Assembly (NCBI RefSeq): GCF_023973145.1
Contig: NZ_CP099546.1
Location: 806,001-870,000, forward strand
DNA length: 64,000 nt
Direction of reading: 5' to 3'
DNA from: Natronosalvus vescus
GTDB taxonomy: Archaea > Halobacteriota > Halobacteria > Halobacteriales > Natrialbaceae
In this document: piece after piece, positions 28,361 to 37,140 of the stretch
Layout of the letters: each line of letters starts with the position of its first letter
Position numbering within the stretch: the first letter of the stretch is position 1
Translations under genes and position numbers: made by a program
Notes under the pieces: generated by a model
What the model was told of the DNA's origin: nothing
Seen by the model: the letters and a program-made list of their open reading frames with translations, nothing else
The model's database searches: none

Positions 28361-28833
28361 TACCGTCACGTACCGGGCGGGGGTGTTTCTCAGGCCCGGT
28401 GGCGGAAAGGTTCGTCCGTATCACTGGCGCCCGAAAACGCCGCCGGTTCGCAAAACCCGGTGACTTTACCGATTTATTGGAAAATCTGTCTCGAAGCGAC
28501 GTCATAGATCGGCGCAATATCAGCCGCTAGTACCCGTCGTTCCCGGTCTGATTTATCACGAAGAAAGTACGACGTGCCCACGGTTGGGTTGCAGGCTCGT
28601 CCCGAGCATCTCGTGTCGGTGCTCGAGCACGCAGCGGCCGCTCGAGGATCCCATCGGCGGGTGCCTCTCGACGGGGAGGCGAATCCATCTCGTTACTGGC
28701 TCTATCTTTCGAAGTTGGTATACTATCTGTATCAAAGCACTATAGTGATCAAACTATGTTGATTTCGGGAAATGCGACGCTCGAGACGCCGATGGTCTCT
28801 GTAGCTGGGATCTCCGAAACCGGGCGTGGATTC
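28361..28833. other. 473-base intergenic region with an AT-rich palindrome
   Basis: No gene is supported. It contains the start region of the ABC operon and an AT-rich segment at about 28700-28770. The perfect 10-base palindrome CACTATAGTG at 28738-28747 sits between GTATACTATC and TGATCAAAC. A TATA-like AATAAATC on the minus strand near 28474-28481 could serve the ABC operon with a leader of about 90 bases. Confidence 0.4.
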
Positions 28834-29202
28834 TCACCGATCCGCCTGGTTCTCAACCCAGTCGATGACCGCCTCGGCGGGAATGAACCCCTCTGCGCGC
28901 CGGTCGACCGGCTCCCCGTCGACGAACACCACCAACAGGGGAACGCTCCGCACGTCGAACCGCTCGATCAGGGGCGGGTCGTCCCGAGGGTTGATCGTCC
29001 CGACAGCAGCGTCGGTCGCCTGGGCGACGCCAGTGAGTACTGGTTCCATCGAGGCGCAGATGCCACACCCCGACGTGTAGAACTCGAGTAAGACGACTGG
29101 GTGAGCGTCGACGAACGCCTCGAGCTCGGCTTCGGTCTCGAGCGCGACGGGTCGTTCAGGGGTTTCCTCGAGCGGCAGTTCAGTGTCTGTATCGGGAGTC
29201 AT
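28834..29202 (-). CDS. Thioredoxin
   Basis: This 122-residue cytosolic thioredoxin-fold reductant has the active site CGIC at Cys46-Cys49 in FYTSGCGICA. The central residues GI differ from the GP of classical thioredoxin, so its redox potential and partners may differ. The cis-Pro motif is SVPLLVVF. The first 20 residues are an acidic extension. I chose the ATG at 29202 because it starts just before the fold. It stands alone, divergent from the geranylgeranyl reductase gene. Confidence 0.9.
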   Translation of the reverse strand: MTPDTDTELPLEETPERPVALETEAELEAFVDAHPVVLLEFYTSGCGICASMEPVLTGVAQATDAAVGTINPRDDPPLIERFDVRSVPLLVVFVDGEPVDRRAEGFIPAEAVIDWVENQADR

Positions 29203-29314
29203 ACCTTCGGTAGGGGGCCGAGCTACCAAGGTGTTCCGCCGATTGGACGCGACAACTATCACGGCGCGCCGACATTCAGGCACTTTAATAGGGGTCGCTG
29301 AGTCCCAACGCTGT

Positions 29315-30697
29315 ATGGAACGCGTTGACGTCGCGATCGTCGGCGGTGGGCCTGCGGGCGCCTCGGCAGCAGAGCGCGCCGCCGCCCACGGCGCCGAGAC
29401 GATCCTCTTCGAACAGGGTGTACCTCGAGAAGACCGCGAGGGCCTCGGTCCGGATTCGACCGACGCCGCCGGGATGCTCGACTACTGGATCGACATTATG
29501 GACTTCGACTACGAGGAGATTCCCGACGAAGTCATCCTCCGGGAACTCGAGGGCACCGAGTTCATCGGCCCCTCGAGTCGCGTCCACCTTCGGACGACGG
29601 GCATGGACGCCCGCTATCCGAAGTTCGGCTACACCTTCCACCGCGCCCGGATGGACGACTGGCTCCACGAGCGGGCAACAGAGGCGGGAGCCGACCTGCG
29701 TGTCGGGACGGGCGTGAAGAACCTCGAGAGTGACCTCTCGGGGGCCGAACCGATCCACACGCTCACGCTCTCCGATGGGGAGCAACTCGAGGCGACCCAC
29801 GTAATCCTCGCTGACGGCCCACAGCGTCGGATCACGCTGAACGCGCTGGATCAGTTTCTGGTGGGCAAGAGCGTCTCGGATCACCTCTCACCACCGAAGG
29901 CCAACCACATTGCCTACCAGGAGTATCGCGAGTTCCCCGAGGAGCTCTTCACGGAGTTCGAGGACACCCTCAAGTTCTGGTGGGGGTACATGCCCGGGGA
30001 AACGGCCTACCCGTGGATCTTCCCCAACGACGGTACCGTCGCCCGCGTCGGCCTGACGATGCCCATCGGGATGACCCTCGAGGACGTGCCCCACCCCGAT
30101 TCGTACAAGCTCCTGAAGCCGAGCGACGACGGGATTCCGACCGGGAGCGAGTACATCCGCCGCCTGCTCGAACTTGAGTACGGCGACGAGTACGACATCG
30201 AGGAGGACATCCCGATCGTCGAGGATCGCGGGAAGTCGAAGGGAACCGAAACGTATCCGATCTCCTCGACGCGTCCGATCGAGTCGCCCGTCGGTGCCAA
30301 CATCGCCGTCGCCGGCGGCGCGATGGGGACGACCTCGGCGTTTCACGAGGGCGGCTACCACGTGGCCGTCCGCACGGGCAAGATCGCCGGCCGACTCGCG
30401 GCGACGGACGGCCTCGAGCACTACAACGACGTCTGGAAGCGGGCGATCGGCGACGAGATCCTCCGGAACGTCGCGTTCGCGGACATCGTCAAGGACTACG
30501 AACCCGACGACTGGGACTGGGCGTTCGACGTCGTCAGCGGCATGCAGGGCTCGAGCGACGGGGGCGGCTCCATCCTCGATAAGAAGTACTCGAAGGGGAT
30601 CGGGGCGACGAAGATCCTCACCGCGTACAAAAAGCGGAAGTTCACATATCGAAACGGGAAATACGTCCAGTTGGCCGAAGACGAGTACGTGTACTGA
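29315..30697 (+). CDS. Geranylgeranyl reductase family flavoprotein
   Basis: This FAD-dependent reductase of 460 residues saturates isoprenoid double bonds, most likely of archaeal membrane lipids (digeranylgeranylglycerophospholipid) or of quinone side chains. The FAD Rossmann motif GGGPAGAS is at residues 10-17 and the family segments VILADGPQ and PVGANIAVAGGAMG follow. TTTAAT about 28 bases before the ATG indicates a leaderless mRNA. It stands alone, divergent from thioredoxin. Several paralogues usually exist in haloarchaea, so the exact lipid substrate is uncertain. Confidence 0.88.
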   Translation: MERVDVAIVGGGPAGASAAERAAAHGAETILFEQGVPREDREGLGPDSTDAAGMLDYWIDIMDFDYEEIPDEVILRELEGTEFIGPSSRVHLRTTGMDARYPKFGYTFHRARMDDWLHERATEAGADLRVGTGVKNLESDLSGAEPIHTLTLSDGEQLEATHVILADGPQRRITLNALDQFLVGKSVSDHLSPPKANHIAYQEYREFPEELFTEFEDTLKFWWGYMPGETAYPWIFPNDGTVARVGLTMPIGMTLEDVPHPDSYKLLKPSDDGIPTGSEYIRRLLELEYGDEYDIEEDIPIVEDRGKSKGTETYPISSTRPIESPVGANIAVAGGAMGTTSAFHEGGYHVAVRTGKIAGRLAATDGLEHYNDVWKRAIGDEILRNVAFADIVKDYEPDDWDWAFDVVSGMQGSSDGGGSILDKKYSKGIGATKILTAYKKRKFTYRNGKYVQLAEDEYVY

Positions 30698-30709
30698 CGG
30701 AGACTACTT

Positions 30710-32011
30710 TTACCGCTCGCTCGAGAGCCGTGCCATCGCCGCCGCGAGCACCCGCGTTGCGGTCGCACAGTCCTCCCAGTCGGTCCACTCGAGCGGGCTG
30801 TGGGAGTAACCGCCACGGGAGGGCGCAAAGAGCATCCCGGTATCGGTGACGCGGGCGACGTTCATCGCGTCGTGGGCCGCTCCCGAGTGAAGTGAAAGCG
30901 AGTCGACGCCTAACGCGGTCGCCTCGGACTCGAGTGCCTGCTGACAGCGCTCGCTCATCGCGGCTGGATCGACCTCGAGGTGGCGTTCCATCGTCGTTGC
31001 CACTCCGCGTTTGCCCTCGAGAGCCTCGAGAACCGTCTCGGCTTCGGTGAGCAACTCGCGCATGACGTCGCCGTCGACGTCCCGAATGTCGACGCCGAGG
31101 TCGACAGTGCCCGGGATCACGTTCGTCGCGTTCGGGCTGACGGTACAGTTCCCGACGGTTGCGACCGCGGTGTTGTCACCCGCCTCGGCCGCGTGATTCC
31201 CCGCCGCCTCGAGGGCCAGAACGAACTCGCTGGCCGCGGCGAGGGCGTCGGTTCGGTCGGTCATCGCGGTCGCACCGGCGTGGTTGGCCTTGCCTCGGAT
31301 CTGAACGCTCGAGTGGGAGATGCCCGTGATAGCGGTTACGACGCCCACGGAGACGTCGTGAGACTCGAGAACCGTATCCTGTTCGACGTGCAGTTCCAGG
31401 AAGGCGTCCCACTCGCTGGCGTCGAGGCGGCCCTCGCCCCGGTAGCCGATGTCTTCGAGGGCCCGCTCGAGGGTTCGTCCACCGTCTCGCTCGCCGTTTT
31501 GCGTCTCGCGACCGTCGCGATCCAGCGCGCCGCCGTCGGTCAGTGCCAGGGCGTTTTCGACCGATCGCTGTCCCGTCGCGACCGACGACCCGAGCAACCC
31601 GCCGGCGAAGGTGGCCCCCTCCTCCTCGGTGAACGAGACGACTGTCAGCGGGCGGGCCGGCTCGAATCCGGATTCCTGCAGCGAGCGAATCGCCTCGAGG
31701 GCGGCGTACACGCCGAGTTGGCCGTCGAAGATGCCGCCCTCGGGAACCGAGTCGAGGTGGCTGCCAGCCGCGACCGGGGCCTCCCCGGGGTTGGCGCTCG
31801 GGGGTGTCCAGGTTCCGGTCAGGTTGCCGACGGCGTCGACGCTGACGTCCAGGCCGGCCCCCTCGAGTCGCTCGATGAGCCTATCTCGGGCGTCACGGTT
31901 CGCTTCACTCCCGGTGAGAACCGTTCGGCCGCGCCCTTCGTCGGCCTCGATCGCCCCAATTGATGCGGATTCCTCGAGGTCGGATCGAAGTCGTCCCGTA
32001 TCGATTTCCAT
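30710..32011 (-). CDS. M20-family amidase/hydantoinase-type hydrolase (N-carbamoyl amino acid or allantoate hydrolase)
   Basis: This 433-residue Zn-dependent amidohydrolase removes a carbamoyl or ureido group. Metal ligands are visible in AGSHLDSVPEGGIFDGQLGV (His and bridging Asp), EEEGATFAGGLLGS (Glu pair) and HVEQDTVLES. The substrate-loop VVTAITGISHSSVQIRG and the C-terminal HSGAAHDAMNVARV fit N-carbamoyl-L-amino acid hydrolase or allantoate amidohydrolase. I chose the ATG at 32011; longer starts lack family sequence. It is convergent with the geranylgeranyl reductase gene (12-base gap). No hydantoinase is next to it. Confidence 0.9.
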   Translation of the reverse strand: MEIDTGRLRSDLEESASIGAIEADEGRGRTVLTGSEANRDARDRLIERLEGAGLDVSVDAVGNLTGTWTPPSANPGEAPVAAGSHLDSVPEGGIFDGQLGVYAALEAIRSLQESGFEPARPLTVVSFTEEEGATFAGGLLGSSVATGQRSVENALALTDGGALDRDGRETQNGERDGGRTLERALEDIGYRGEGRLDASEWDAFLELHVEQDTVLESHDVSVGVVTAITGISHSSVQIRGKANHAGATAMTDRTDALAAASEFVLALEAAGNHAAEAGDNTAVATVGNCTVSPNATNVIPGTVDLGVDIRDVDGDVMRELLTEAETVLEALEGKRGVATTMERHLEVDPAAMSERCQQALESEATALGVDSLSLHSGAAHDAMNVARVTDTGMLFAPSRGGYSHSPLEWTDWEDCATATRVLAAAMARLSSER

Positions 32012-32204
32012 GGTTGTCTCTCGTCTCCCAGGTGAATGTGTATTGTGCCCGGGGGCGTTCGCGCCTACCAGTCGGTGTTGGGCACTCCCTCGAGCGAGAT
32101 GAACGAACCCCCTTCCCGATGGGTGTCGAACCGAGCCAAACGACCGTCCTCGAGTCAATCGACCACCACGATTTTTCATCTCCGGGCACGTCTCCCCGAC
32201 CAGC

Positions 32205-32702
32205 ATGTCCGTCGAACACGATATCCGCTCGTTCGTCGACAATCTGGTGTACGAGCAGACGCAGGTACACGACCACGGGGTCGATCTGACGGTCAGCGCC
32301 ATCTACCGGGTCGCAGGCCCGGGCGCACTCGACTTCGGTGGCGACGAACTCGAGGACGCCGACCTCGAGCCAGTCCCCACTGAACCGAGAGACCCCGAGG
32401 ACGACTACGAGTGGTGGAACCTCGAGGGAGGCCAGTACGTCGTTCAGTACAACGAGTTCCTAACCGAGACCGACGAGTCGCTCGTGTTACAGCCGCGAAA
32501 CGAACTGCTGGCACGCGGCGGCTCCCATCCGACGGTGCACGTCGTCTCCCATCTCCCGCTATTGCCACTGTCGGTTCCCGAGGGCGGGTTGTCGATCAAG
32601 GAGAACGCCCGGATTTCGACGCTGCTGTGGCCGGCGGGCGGTGACGCCGGTGGTGCGGGATCGGCCGAACCCGTCGACACTCGAGGCGACACGAACCGAT
32701 AG
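32205..32702 (+). CDS. dCTP deaminase/dUTPase-fold family protein
   Basis: This 165-residue protein resembles the trimeric dCTP deaminase/dUTPase fold. QYVVQYNEFL followed by LVLQPRNELLARGGSH corresponds to the strand-turn with the R-N/S-x-L motif, and VSEHPTVHV-like beta strands lead on. I do not see a complete catalytic set, so it may be a binding or regulatory member. The C-terminus is Gly/Asp-rich. The start has a T-rich TATA-like element about 31 bases upstream. The gene is isolated between two unrelated transcription units. Confidence 0.6.
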   Translation: MSVEHDIRSFVDNLVYEQTQVHDHGVDLTVSAIYRVAGPGALDFGGDELEDADLEPVPTEPRDPEDDYEWWNLEGGQYVVQYNEFLTETDESLVLQPRNELLARGGSHPTVHVVSHLPLLPLSVPEGGLSIKENARISTLLWPAGGDAGGAGSAEPVDTRGDTNR

Positions 32703-32893
32703 GATCCGAATACTACTGGCAGGATGGTGGAGTGGCTCCCCAGTACCGACCGTGGCGATGAGCTGTATCCCCTCTTGCTGCCGTCTGTCACCTCGAGCAT
32801 CGTCTGTACGCCAGGTGGTGTCCGATCGGCCTGGATCTGTACCCTCGATTTCGTTTCCGTTCGTTTAATTGACGGTGACTCCTTCGAACGGCT

Positions 32894-33889
32894 GTGAACG
32901 TCATCGAGAAGTACCAGACGGTGGTCGTCGTGCTGGCGATCGTCGGTGGCGTTCTCGTCGGGCAGGTTACTGGCGTTCCCGGCCTCGCCGAACGACTCAT
33001 CCTCCCGTTTCTGCTGGTCATGCTGGTCGGAGCGTTTCTCCAAATCCCGCTGGGCAACCTGCGAAAGGCGTTCAGGAATCGCCGCGTCGTCGGGCTGAGC
33101 CTCCTGGTCAACTTCGTCTGGAACCCGCTGTTCGCCGTCGTGCTCGGCTTCGTCTTTCTCCGCGAGCATCCGGCGCTGTGGGTCGGGCTGATTATGCTCA
33201 TGGTGACGCCGTGCACCGACTGGTACCTCATCTTCACCGACATCGCCGACGGCGACGTCCCACTCGCGACGTCGTTGTTGCCGTACAACCTCGTCCTCCA
33301 GCTGGTTCTCCTGCCGGTGTATCTCTACCTGTTCGCCGGGGAACTCGTCACGCTGCCCGTCGAGACGTTGGTCGAAAGCGTCGTGCTCGTACTCGTCGTT
33401 CCGCTCGTCGTCGCTGCGATAGGTCGGGTAACCCTGCCGAAACTGATGGGGGAGACGTACTTCACGTCTACCCTCTTGCCGGCCCTCGGGCCGGTGCAGA
33501 TACTCTTTCTCGCGCTCGCAATCGCGGCGATGTTCGCCTCACAGGGGGACGTCATCCTCGACAATCCCGGCGTATTGCTTCTCCTCGCGATCCCCGTGAT
33601 CGCCTTCTACGCGATCAATTTTGCCCTCGGGATCGGCATTGGACGGCTCGCCGCGTTCAGCTACGAGGAGGTCGTCTGTTTCAACTGTACGATCCTCTCG
33701 CGCAACTCGCCGACGGCGCTCGCGATCGCGGTCGTTGCCTTTCCACACGAACCGCTCATCCCGCTGGCGCTGGTGATCGGGCCACTGCTCGAGTTGCCAC
33801 TGCTCAGCGTCGTTTCGAACCTCCTCCTGGAACTACGGGAGCGAGAGCTATGGGGGCGAACGGAGGCGCTTTCGAGCGGGATGGAGTAG
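32894..33889 (+). CDS. Acr3/BASS-type membrane transporter (arsenic-resistance family)
   Basis: This integral membrane protein of 331 residues has about ten helices. It belongs to the bile acid:Na+ symporter superfamily, with closest resemblance to Acr3 arsenite permeases. Helix breaks such as MVTPCTDWYLIFT (a conserved Cys in the fourth helix) and FNCTILSRNSPTALAIA are the family hallmarks. No ArsR, ArsC or ArsA gene is adjacent, so arsenite export is an inference from family only. The start codon is GTG at 32894. A remnant of an IS200/IS605-type end begins 27 bases after its stop. Confidence 0.85.
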   Translation: MNVIEKYQTVVVVLAIVGGVLVGQVTGVPGLAERLILPFLLVMLVGAFLQIPLGNLRKAFRNRRVVGLSLLVNFVWNPLFAVVLGFVFLREHPALWVGLIMLMVTPCTDWYLIFTDIADGDVPLATSLLPYNLVLQLVLLPVYLYLFAGELVTLPVETLVESVVLVLVVPLVVAAIGRVTLPKLMGETYFTSTLLPALGPVQILFLALAIAAMFASQGDVILDNPGVLLLLAIPVIAFYAINFALGIGIGRLAAFSYEEVVCFNCTILSRNSPTALAIAVVAFPHEPLIPLALVIGPLLELPLLSVVSNLLLELRERELWGRTEALSSGME

Positions 33890-33915
33890 CGAGGGGATCG
33901 AACGCTGGTACGCCA

Positions 33916-33945
33916 TTGACCTCCTCCCGCGCCTGAAGTCGCGGG
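33916..33945 (-). mobile_element. Right-end remnant of an IS200/IS605-family element
   Basis: Read on the minus strand, this is a hairpin (CCCGCG, 8-base loop, CGCGGG) directly followed by GAGGAGG and TCAA. A GC hairpin followed by GGGAGGAGGTCAA matches the right end I remember for haloarchaeal IS200/IS605 (TnpB-carrying) elements. TCAA is the right-end cleavage motif known from IS608. No tnpA or tnpB is nearby; the BtpA gene ends only 20 bases from the hairpin, so the body has been lost. Confidence 0.6.
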
Positions 33946-33964
33946 TATGCGCTCGCACTATGTA

Positions 33965-34780
33965 TCAGACCGCCTCGAGCAACGCCCGCACTTTCTCGCT
34001 CGAGACCCGATTCGTCGTCTCTCTCCCTTCTTTCAACGCCGTGCCGACGATAGCGCCGTCGGCACCGACATCGAAACAGTCGCCGATCGAGTCGGGGGTG
34101 ACGCCGCTGCCGACGAACACCGGTACCTCCTGCTCGAGCGCGGCGACCGCCTCCACGACCCGTTCGACGTCCTCAAGCGGCGTCACCTGCCCCGTCCCGC
34201 TGCCGGAGACGATCAGGCCATCAGCCCGCCCGCGGGCAGTCGTCTCGATGGCGGTCTGCTCGAGCCCTGCCTCGCCGAGCGGCGTCGCGTGTTTGACGTG
34301 GACGTCGGCGAGGATAGCCACGTCGGCCTCGAGTCGGTCGCGGAGCCGAACGGTCTCGTGAGCGCGGCCTTCGACGATTCCCTGGTCGGTCGCGGCGGCC
34401 CCGACGTGGACGTTGACGCGGACGAACGACGCACCCGCGGCGGCGGCAATCGACAACGCGGCTTCGGCGTCGTTGCGGAGGACGTTGATCCCAACCGGGA
34501 CGTCCACGGCGGCGGTCAGCGTCGTCGCCAGCGCGGTCATCTCGGTGACGGTGTGCGTCGGTACCTCGTCGGGAAAGAAGGGCGAATCACCGAAGTTCTC
34601 GACGACGATGCCGTCGACACCGCCGTCCTCGAGCGCCGCGGCGTCCTCGAGCATCCGCGTTCTGATCGCCTCGCGAGAGCCCTCGTAGTCGGGAGCGCCC
34701 GGGAGCGCCGGAAGATGTACCATGCCGAGGATCGGGCGATCGTTTCCGAACGTCTCGATGAGCGTGTCGGTGTCGTCCAT
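33965..34780 (-). CDS. BtpA/SgcQ family TIM-barrel protein
   Basis: This 271-residue protein belongs to the BtpA family, first tied to photosystem I stability in cyanobacteria; most archaeal members have no known job. Its barrel strands include ILGMVHLPALPGAP, GIVVENFGDSPF, SFVRVNVHVGAA and GADGAIVGTALKEG, the last resembling a phosphate-binding loop. A minus-strand GATTTATGCC about 27 bases upstream gives a leaderless mRNA. It is convergent with the Acr3-like transporter, with the IS605 remnant between them. Confidence 0.9.
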   Translation of the reverse strand: MDDTDTLIETFGNDRPILGMVHLPALPGAPDYEGSREAIRTRMLEDAAALEDGGVDGIVVENFGDSPFFPDEVPTHTVTEMTALATTLTAAVDVPVGINVLRNDAEAALSIAAAAGASFVRVNVHVGAAATDQGIVEGRAHETVRLRDRLEADVAILADVHVKHATPLGEAGLEQTAIETTARGRADGLIVSGSGTGQVTPLEDVERVVEAVAALEQEVPVFVGSGVTPDSIGDCFDVGADGAIVGTALKEGRETTNRVSSEKVRALLEAV

Positions 34781-35013
34781 ACTCCTGATGCTTGTCGATA
34801 CGGCATAAATCGCATCGATGTCCCGCTTCGCCGCTTCACTGCCTCCGATCCGTCCCGCTCGAGACGGCGGTATAGGGGAGGACGGATCTGTCGCTCAGCT
34901 CCTTCGTACTCGGCCCGAGGCTGTACGCCCGGTAACACCGTCACCGCCAGCGACTCCGGCAAACACGTCGGCCTCCGGGGTTGTTATTCCTCTCGAGACG
35001 AAAGCGTCGAGCG

Positions 35014-36105
35014 ATGACGAACCTATTTTCCCCACTCACGCTGCGCGATCTCGAGGTGCCCAATCGGATCGCTGTCTCGCCGATGTGTCAGTACTCCTCG
35101 CCGACTGACGGACTGGCCCGGGAGTGGCATCGCGTCCACCTCGGGAGTCGAGCCGTTGGCGGGGCCGGGCTGGTGATGGCCGAGGCGACCGCCGTCGAGG
35201 CCAGGGGGCGCATCTCGACGCACGATCTGGGTATCTGGAGCGACGAGCACGCCGCCGCGCTCGAGCCGATCACCGAGTTCATCCGCGCGCAGGGTTCGGT
35301 GCCGGCGATCCAGCTCGCCCACGCCGGCCACAAAGCCAGCAAGAACCAGCCCTGGAAGGGGAACGTGCCCGTCCACCCCGACGAGGGAGGCTGGGAGGTG
35401 CTCTCCCCGTCGCCGGAAGCGTACCCCTTCGAGAACGAACCCCACGAGATGCGACGAGCGACCCAGGACGACATCGAGGCCGTGATCAAGGCCTTCCGCG
35501 AGAGTGCCGAACGATCGCTCGAGGCCGGATTCCAGGTCGCGGAGGTACACGCCGCCCACGGCTACCTCCTCCATCAGTTCCTCTCGCCGGTGACGAACCG
35601 CCGGAAGGACGACTACGGCGGGAGCTTCGAGAACCGCACCCGGATCGTGCGGGAGGCGACGGCTGCCGTCCGCGACGTCTGGCCCGAAGAGTGGCCGGTG
35701 TTCGTCCGGATCTCGGGTTCCGACTGGCTCGACGACCGGGAATCCTGGGATCTCGAGCAATCGAAGCGCCTCGCCCGCGACCTCGTCGACCTGGGGGTCG
35801 ACCTGATCGACGTGAGCTCCGGCGGCATCCACCCCGACCAGCAGGGACCGACCGGGCCGAACTACCAGGTACCCCTCGCGGAGGGAATCGGCGACGCCGT
35901 CGGCGACGACATCGCCGTCGGTGCCGTCGGCGGCATCACCCAGCCAGAGCAAGCTGACGCCATCGTCCGGAACGACCGGGCCGACCTCGTGCTCGTCGCT
36001 CGAGAGTTCCTGCGTGACCCGTATTTCCCGCTTCGATGGGCCGACGATCTCGAGCTCGAGGGGCCCGAGTGGCCGGTACAGTACCGGCGTGCGGTGGGGA
36101 AGTAA
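35014..36105 (+). CDS. Old-yellow-enzyme family NADH:flavin oxidoreductase (YqjM-like)
   Basis: This FMN-dependent ene-reductase of 363 residues reduces activated C=C bonds with NAD(P)H. It carries SPMCQYSS with Cys25 (the YqjM-type regulatory cysteine) and Tyr27. HAGHKASK follows, then the substrate-binding HAAHGYLLHQFLSPVTN and DDYGGSFENRTR. The natural substrate is unknown. I chose the ATG at 35014, where the family alignment begins. A TATA-like GTTATTCC is about 30 bases upstream. Confidence 0.93.
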   Translation: MTNLFSPLTLRDLEVPNRIAVSPMCQYSSPTDGLAREWHRVHLGSRAVGGAGLVMAEATAVEARGRISTHDLGIWSDEHAAALEPITEFIRAQGSVPAIQLAHAGHKASKNQPWKGNVPVHPDEGGWEVLSPSPEAYPFENEPHEMRRATQDDIEAVIKAFRESAERSLEAGFQVAEVHAAHGYLLHQFLSPVTNRRKDDYGGSFENRTRIVREATAAVRDVWPEEWPVFVRISGSDWLDDRESWDLEQSKRLARDLVDLGVDLIDVSSGGIHPDQQGPTGPNYQVPLAEGIGDAVGDDIAVGAVGGITQPEQADAIVRNDRADLVLVAREFLRDPYFPLRWADDLELEGPEWPVQYRRAVGK

Positions 36106-36186
36106 TCCCCCTCGATCCGACGGTAATGTTGTCTCCTGGTTCTCGAGCGTTCGATACCGACAGCCGTGGCGACAATCAGTTCCCGC

Positions 36187-36750
36187 TCACTCGCCGTCCC
36201 ACTTGATCGAACAGCCCTGGGACGGCTTCCACTCGAGGTCGACGTCCTCGCCGGCGAGGACGGCGTCGATGGCCTCGCGAATGTGGAATCGCGTCGGCTC
36301 GTCGTCGGGGTTCAGGGCGTCGTCGAGGCGACCCTGGTAGACGAGGCGGAACTCCTCGTCGTCGCACTCGAACAGGAACGGGTCGGGCGTACAGACCGCA
36401 CCGTAGGCCGTCGCCACCGCCTGGGTGGAATCGCGGAGGTAGGCGTCGTAGGAGATCGTTCCATCCTCGACGAGTTCCTGCATCGCCGAGAAGGAGTCCT
36501 CGGGGTACTCATCGGCGTCGTTCGGGTTGATGCCGACGACGGCGACGTCGTCGTACTCCGCCGCCAACTCGTTGAGCAGGTCGAACTTCGCCTTCGCGTA
36601 CGGGCAGTGATTGCAGGTGAACACGACCAGCAGTGCCTCGTTGTCGGCGAACGACGAGAGCGTGTAGGTTTCACCGTCGACGCCCTCGAGTGCGAAACTG
36701 GGGGCGGCGTCGCCAGCCTCGAGTTCGGACTCGGACTCTTGTAGTACCAT
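36187..36750 (-). CDS. Thioredoxin-fold (redoxin-like) protein
   Basis: This 187-residue cytosolic protein has an AhpC/TSA-like thioredoxin fold and the motif [10 protein letters not shown] (Cys46 and Cys49, CNHC). That CxxC-P-Y form belongs to a distinct redoxin-domain group, not to classical thioredoxin. A second pair of cysteines (AVCTPDPF and FECDD) follows the fold. I chose the ATG at 36750. It is divergent from the thrS leader, 145 bases away. The partner is unknown. Confidence 0.85.
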   Translation of the reverse strand: MVLQESESELEAGDAAPSFALEGVDGETYTLSSFADNEALLVVFTCNHCPYAKAKFDLLNELAAEYDDVAVVGINPNDADEYPEDSFSAMQELVEDGTISYDAYLRDSTQAVATAYGAVCTPDPFLFECDDEEFRLVYQGRLDDALNPDDEPTRFHIREAIDAVLAGEDVDLEWKPSQGCSIKWDGE

Positions 36751-36862
36751 GCCGACCGCTACTGGACGTTTCCCCTTAAGCGGTGTGTTCTCGGCCAACG
36801 AGAGAGGCGGGCGGCCACTGTTGGACGGCGGCGACGTCACCGACTCGCGCACCATCACAACG

Positions 36863-36870
36863 TTTTTATC
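36863..36870 (+). promoter_or_regulatory. TATA box of the thrS leader transcript
   Basis: TTTTTATC is centred about 30 bases before the ATG at 36896. This predicts transcription starting within a few bases of that ATG, about 250 bases ahead of thrS. Confidence 0.5.
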
Positions 36871-36895
36871 CCACTCGAGACTACCCCGAGTTACG

Positions 36896-36937
36896 ATGGT
36901 AGGTGTCTGCTTTACAGGGCCGTCCGCCCGCTTTTAA
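36896..36937 (+). CDS. Candidate 13-codon leader ORF of thrS
   Basis: A short open frame, [13 protein letters not shown], begins at the predicted transcription start of the thrS transcript and ends 203 bases before thrS. It contains one threonine codon (ACA). Its first codons lie in the left arm of an inverted repeat whose right arm follows its stop. It could be an attenuator peptide or a chance frame in a structured RNA leader. Ribosome profiling or conservation would decide. Confidence 0.4.
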   Translation: MVGVCFTGPSARF

Positions 36938-36983
36938 TCCCCACCTACCGCTTGCTGTGTCGGAACGAACCCGTCAGCGAGCG
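36898..36983 (+). promoter_or_regulatory. Structured leader RNA ahead of thrS (two stems)
   Basis: Stem 1 pairs GGTAGGTG (36898-36905) with CACCTACC (36942-36949), and encloses a small inner stem GGGC/GCCC (36917-36920 with 36926-36929). Stem 2 pairs CGCTTGCTG (36949-36957) with CAGCGAGCG (36975-36983), nine pairs including one G-U. The arms are adjacent, sharing base 36949, so stems 1 and 2 could compete at their junction. Confidence 0.45.
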
Positions 36984-37090
36984 GTGTACGCGACGCCCGC
37001 GGGATCGACCGAGAGGCGCCGCTTCTCCACCGTTGATCCAGTCACACGAGGACACCACCCGAACGAATCCACCGACCGATAGCACGCGCC

Positions 37091-37133
37091 ACAGACCGCA
37101 CACACCACACAGACCGCACACACCGCACACACC
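37091..37133 (+). repeat. CA-rich direct repeat just before thrS
   Basis: The 16-base unit ACAGACCGCACACACC occurs at 37091-37106 and again at 37109-37124, with a shorter GCACACACC after it. The thrS ATG follows at 37141. The segment is nearly free of G on the plus strand and should be unstructured. Confidence 0.75.
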
Positions 37134-37140
37134 AGATACA

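Noticed and set aside
32894-33889. Arsenic resistance operon
   Set aside because: Only the Acr3-like transporter is present; no arsR, arsC, arsA or arsM lies next to it, so an operon call is unsupported.
36952-37140. 63-codon N-terminal extension of ThrRS in the same frame
   Set aside because: It is Thr/Pro/His-rich and not acidic, overlaps the predicted leader stems and repeat, and the TGS domain begins properly after the ATG at 37141.
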